Shown here: positions 61,843 to 64,000 of the stretch, in pieces | How the letters are laid out: each line of letters starts with the position of its first letter | How positions within the stretch are numbered: the stretch's first letter is position 1 | Source of the DNA: Harmothoe impar | Lineage: Eukaryota > Annelida > Polychaeta > Phyllodocida > Polynoidae | NCBI GenBank assembly: GCA_947462335.1 | Contig: OX381719.1 | Coordinates: 65,140,808 to 65,204,807, forward strand | Direction: 5' to 3' | DNA length: 64,000 nucleotides | The notes under the pieces: model-generated | Seen by the model: only the letters and a program-made list of their open reading frames with translations | Told to the model about the DNA's origin: nothing | Database searches by the model: none | Program-made: the position numbers and the translations under genes

Positions 61843-62802
61843 TGGCTCACTCTCACCAGATCGATGCAACTATTATTTGGCTGTACATGATCGGCGGCCG
61901 TACATGATCGGCGGCCGTACATGATCGGCGGCCGTACATGATCGGCAGACTACAAAAGCCACCTATTACCCCCTGCACTGTGATATTTAACTCTCCTAAC
62001 CATACCTACAGGCTGTAATGTATCTTTGGGGTGTTTTTTAGAAAAAAAAAACTCCCAAAATATTTATAGGGGCCAAAGGGGGGGGTGCTCAACGTGCAAC
62101 CGATCATGTACGTCACATGACGTACATGATCGGCTGGAAATGGCAATGTAAAATTTCCTCATTACCCACTGCTTCACATGTCTATGATTACACATATTTA
62201 GACCTACATCATATGTACACCTTGCTATGATTGAATTATGTTTTAAATATGGTTAAAAAGGGGTCAAAAGGAGAGTGGCCCAATGTACAACCGATCATGT
62301 ACGTCACATGACGTACATGATCGGGATCGAAATGTCATGTAAAATGATTTTAATAGTCGCATCTATACATTTCTAACAGATAACATTTCAATACACACAT
62401 CATATGTACACGTTGGTATGGTTTATTCATGTTTGATCATGTTCATAAAGGGTAAGGCAGTCAATAAATCACCGATCATGTACGTCACCGATCATGTACA
62501 TCACACGACGTACATGATCGGTATTAAAATGTCATGAAAAATGACCTTAATAGTCGAAACTATACATTGCTACCATATTACATTTCAAGAGACACATCAT
62601 ATGTACACATTGGTAAGGTTTATTTATGTTTTATCATCTTCAGAAAGGGTAGGGCAGTCAATAGATCACCGATCATGTACGTCACCGATCATGTACGTCA
62701 CCGATCATGTACGTCACCGATCATGTACGGCCACCGATCATGTACGGCCACCGATCATGTACGGCCACTTTTGACTTGCACTGGTTTGGTGAGAGTGAGC
62801 CA
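61843..62802. mobile_element. 960-bp TA-flanked TIR element with arrays and palindromes of a 16-bp motif
   Basis: The ends TGGCTCACTCTCACCA and TGGTGAGAGTGAGCCA are perfect 16-bp inverted repeats, with TA directly outside each (61841-61842 and 62803-62804). Just inside, the left side has four GTACATGATCGGCGGCC-type repeats (about 61882-61948). The right side has about six repeats in the opposite orientation (62669-62766): CCGATCATGTACGTCA copies, then CCGATCATGTACGGCC copies. Two 34-bp palindromes of the same motif (62100-62133 and 62291-62324) and an extended version (62472-62521) divide the interior into about four related units of roughly 190 bp. Interior units share ATGTCATG.AAAATGA and ACATCATATGTACAC. 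No transposase is encoded, so it is non-autonomous. Family unknown. Confidence 0.85.
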
Positions 62803-62969
62803 TAATTATACATTATTAAGGAAATACAAAATGAAAGAAATTCAGATAGGGAATCTATGAATCTATATATCGCATCTAGATGTACAAAGCCTTATAGGAT
62901 AAAGTTTAATAGTTCATTTATCTTAGAACCTACAGCTACAAAAATCATTACCAGTAATTGGGTCAAGGG

Positions 62970-63430
62970 AAATATATCTTAGAGGGCAGACCTCTGAGTA
63001 GCCCCTGATGTTAGGTTCACACTACCAGTACTTGAGTTAAGGGAGGGCCCCTCTTAGAGGGCAGGCCTCTGAGTAGCCCCTGATGTTAGGTTCACACTAC
63101 CAGTACTTGAGTTAAGGGAGGGCCCCTCTTAGAGGGCAGACCTCTGAGTAGCCCCTGATGCTAGGTTGACACTACCAGTACTTGAGTTAAGGGAGGGTCC
63201 CTCTTAGAGGGCAGACCTCTGAGTAGCCCCTGATGCTAGATTCACACTACCAGTACTTGAGTTAAGGGAGGGTCCCCCTTAGAGGGCAGACCTCTGAGTA
63301 GCCCCTGATGCTAGGTTGACACTACCAGTACTTGAGTTAAGGGAGGGTCCCCCTTAGAGTGCAGGCCTCTGAGTAGCCCCTGGTGCTACGTTCTCACAAC
63401 CAGTACTTGAGTTAAGGGAGGATCAACAGT
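62970..63430 (+). repeat. 75-bp minisatellite, about 6 copies
   Basis: CCTCTGAGTAGCCCCTGATG recurs at 62991, 63066, 63141, 63216, 63291 and 63366, exactly 75 bp apart, followed by ACACTACCAGTACTTGAGTT and AAGGGAGGGTCCC. The last copy is the most diverged. Confidence 0.95.
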
Positions 63431-64000
63431 TTAAGGACAGAACTACGTAATTTCACAAGGTTTGTCAACGTCAAAACGTTAAGGTTTAGTTACGTTAAAC
63501 TGACATAGGTATCTGAATTACGTTACTTTACGTCATTTAGACGTAAATAAACCTAGAAAAAACAGATAACTGTATGTAAATAAATGGATTTTTTACTTTC
63601 CTACATGAAAAAAGAGCTGGACTTGGATTTATTCCATCAGTATTACAGTTGTATTGACTATGAAAATAAATCTACATATTATTTTGTATTACATTTGCAA
63701 TTAAGTTTTAGCTGTTTATTGTCCTATTTGAACCGCCACAATATCCCAGGTATACATGCTTTGGTTCTTTTTGTGTTTCACTCTGGTCCTGTAGGAAATG
63801 CATTGGTTTGGCTGCACTGAGGCTTTGTATTTAATCTATTACCACCAGTGTGGTGTCTAATTAGTAAACTGCCCTAATACACATATTAAACGTAACTATC
63901 TAATCAACTGTCTTTTATGATATGAATATGCAATGGTGTGCAATAATTTGTATAATATTGAGTGGATAATTCATAAGAATTTACTGCTTGAATCTGGTAG
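63431..64000. other. Intergenic with an ACGT-rich cluster; no gene called
   Basis: Seven ACGT tetramers lie in about 100 bp (63448-63545) in otherwise AT-rich DNA. The 78-codon frame at 63584-63820 has no recognisable domain or splice context. Confidence 0.4.

Overview
The window looks like nuclear DNA of an invertebrate animal, most likely marine. It is AT-rich and has no operons or dense coding. It holds two CR1/L2/Daphne-like non-LTR retrotransposons, a tRNA-like (SINE-type) block, many short terminal-inverted-repeat (TIR) elements, long minisatellites, and a G-rich (TAGGG)n tract resembling the animal telomere repeat. The species cannot be named from the sequence. I found no complete host protein gene. 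The only host coding candidate is a short exon on the minus strand (54573-54741). Almost every other long open frame is a retrotransposon ORF or an artefact of a tandem repeat.

Layout. 1-35.6 kb is a mosaic of old direct duplications in the order A (1-7255), C1 (about 10.7-16.9 kb), C2 (about 18.7-23.8 kb), B (about 25.7-35.6 kb). A pairs with B and C1 pairs with C2. Each of A and B carries its own insertions, and the partner preserves the uninserted site. A has a nearly intact LINE (3395-6806). B has a foldback TIR element (27262-27688), a second inverted-repeat stretch (28615-28789) and a frameshifted LINE on the minus strand (31528-34976).

36-42.8 kb is low-complexity sequence: three 0.8-1.2 kb tandem units, a 200-base assembly gap (38992-39191), long G and C runs, a TIR element with internal CGCGTATAAGCC motifs, the TAGGG tract and a 38-bp minisatellite. 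43-46.5 kb has tRNA-like and MITE-like fragments. 46.6-51.2 kb is a 32/33-bp minisatellite block present twice in tandem and nearly identical. 51.3-54.3 kb has further arrays (about 32, 58 and 43 bp), with a TIR element cleanly inserted into the 58-bp array. 54.5-60 kb is mostly unique, with the candidate exon, a TA-flanked MITE, a GC-rich promoter-like patch and a strong 35-bp hairpin. 60-63.4 kb holds about 145-bp repeats with three TIR-type insertions, a 960-bp TA-flanked element with arrays and palindromes of a 16-bp motif, and a 75-bp minisatellite.

No host pathway is visible. The main content is a record of transposition and tandem duplication. The best candidate for an undescribed system is the 960-bp element at 61843-62802: perfect 16-bp TIRs, TA flanks, and repeated CCGATCATGTACGTCA-type sites arranged like transposase-binding sites. 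Matches between duplicates and repeat boundaries were read by eye, so edges without a clean target-site duplication are approximate.
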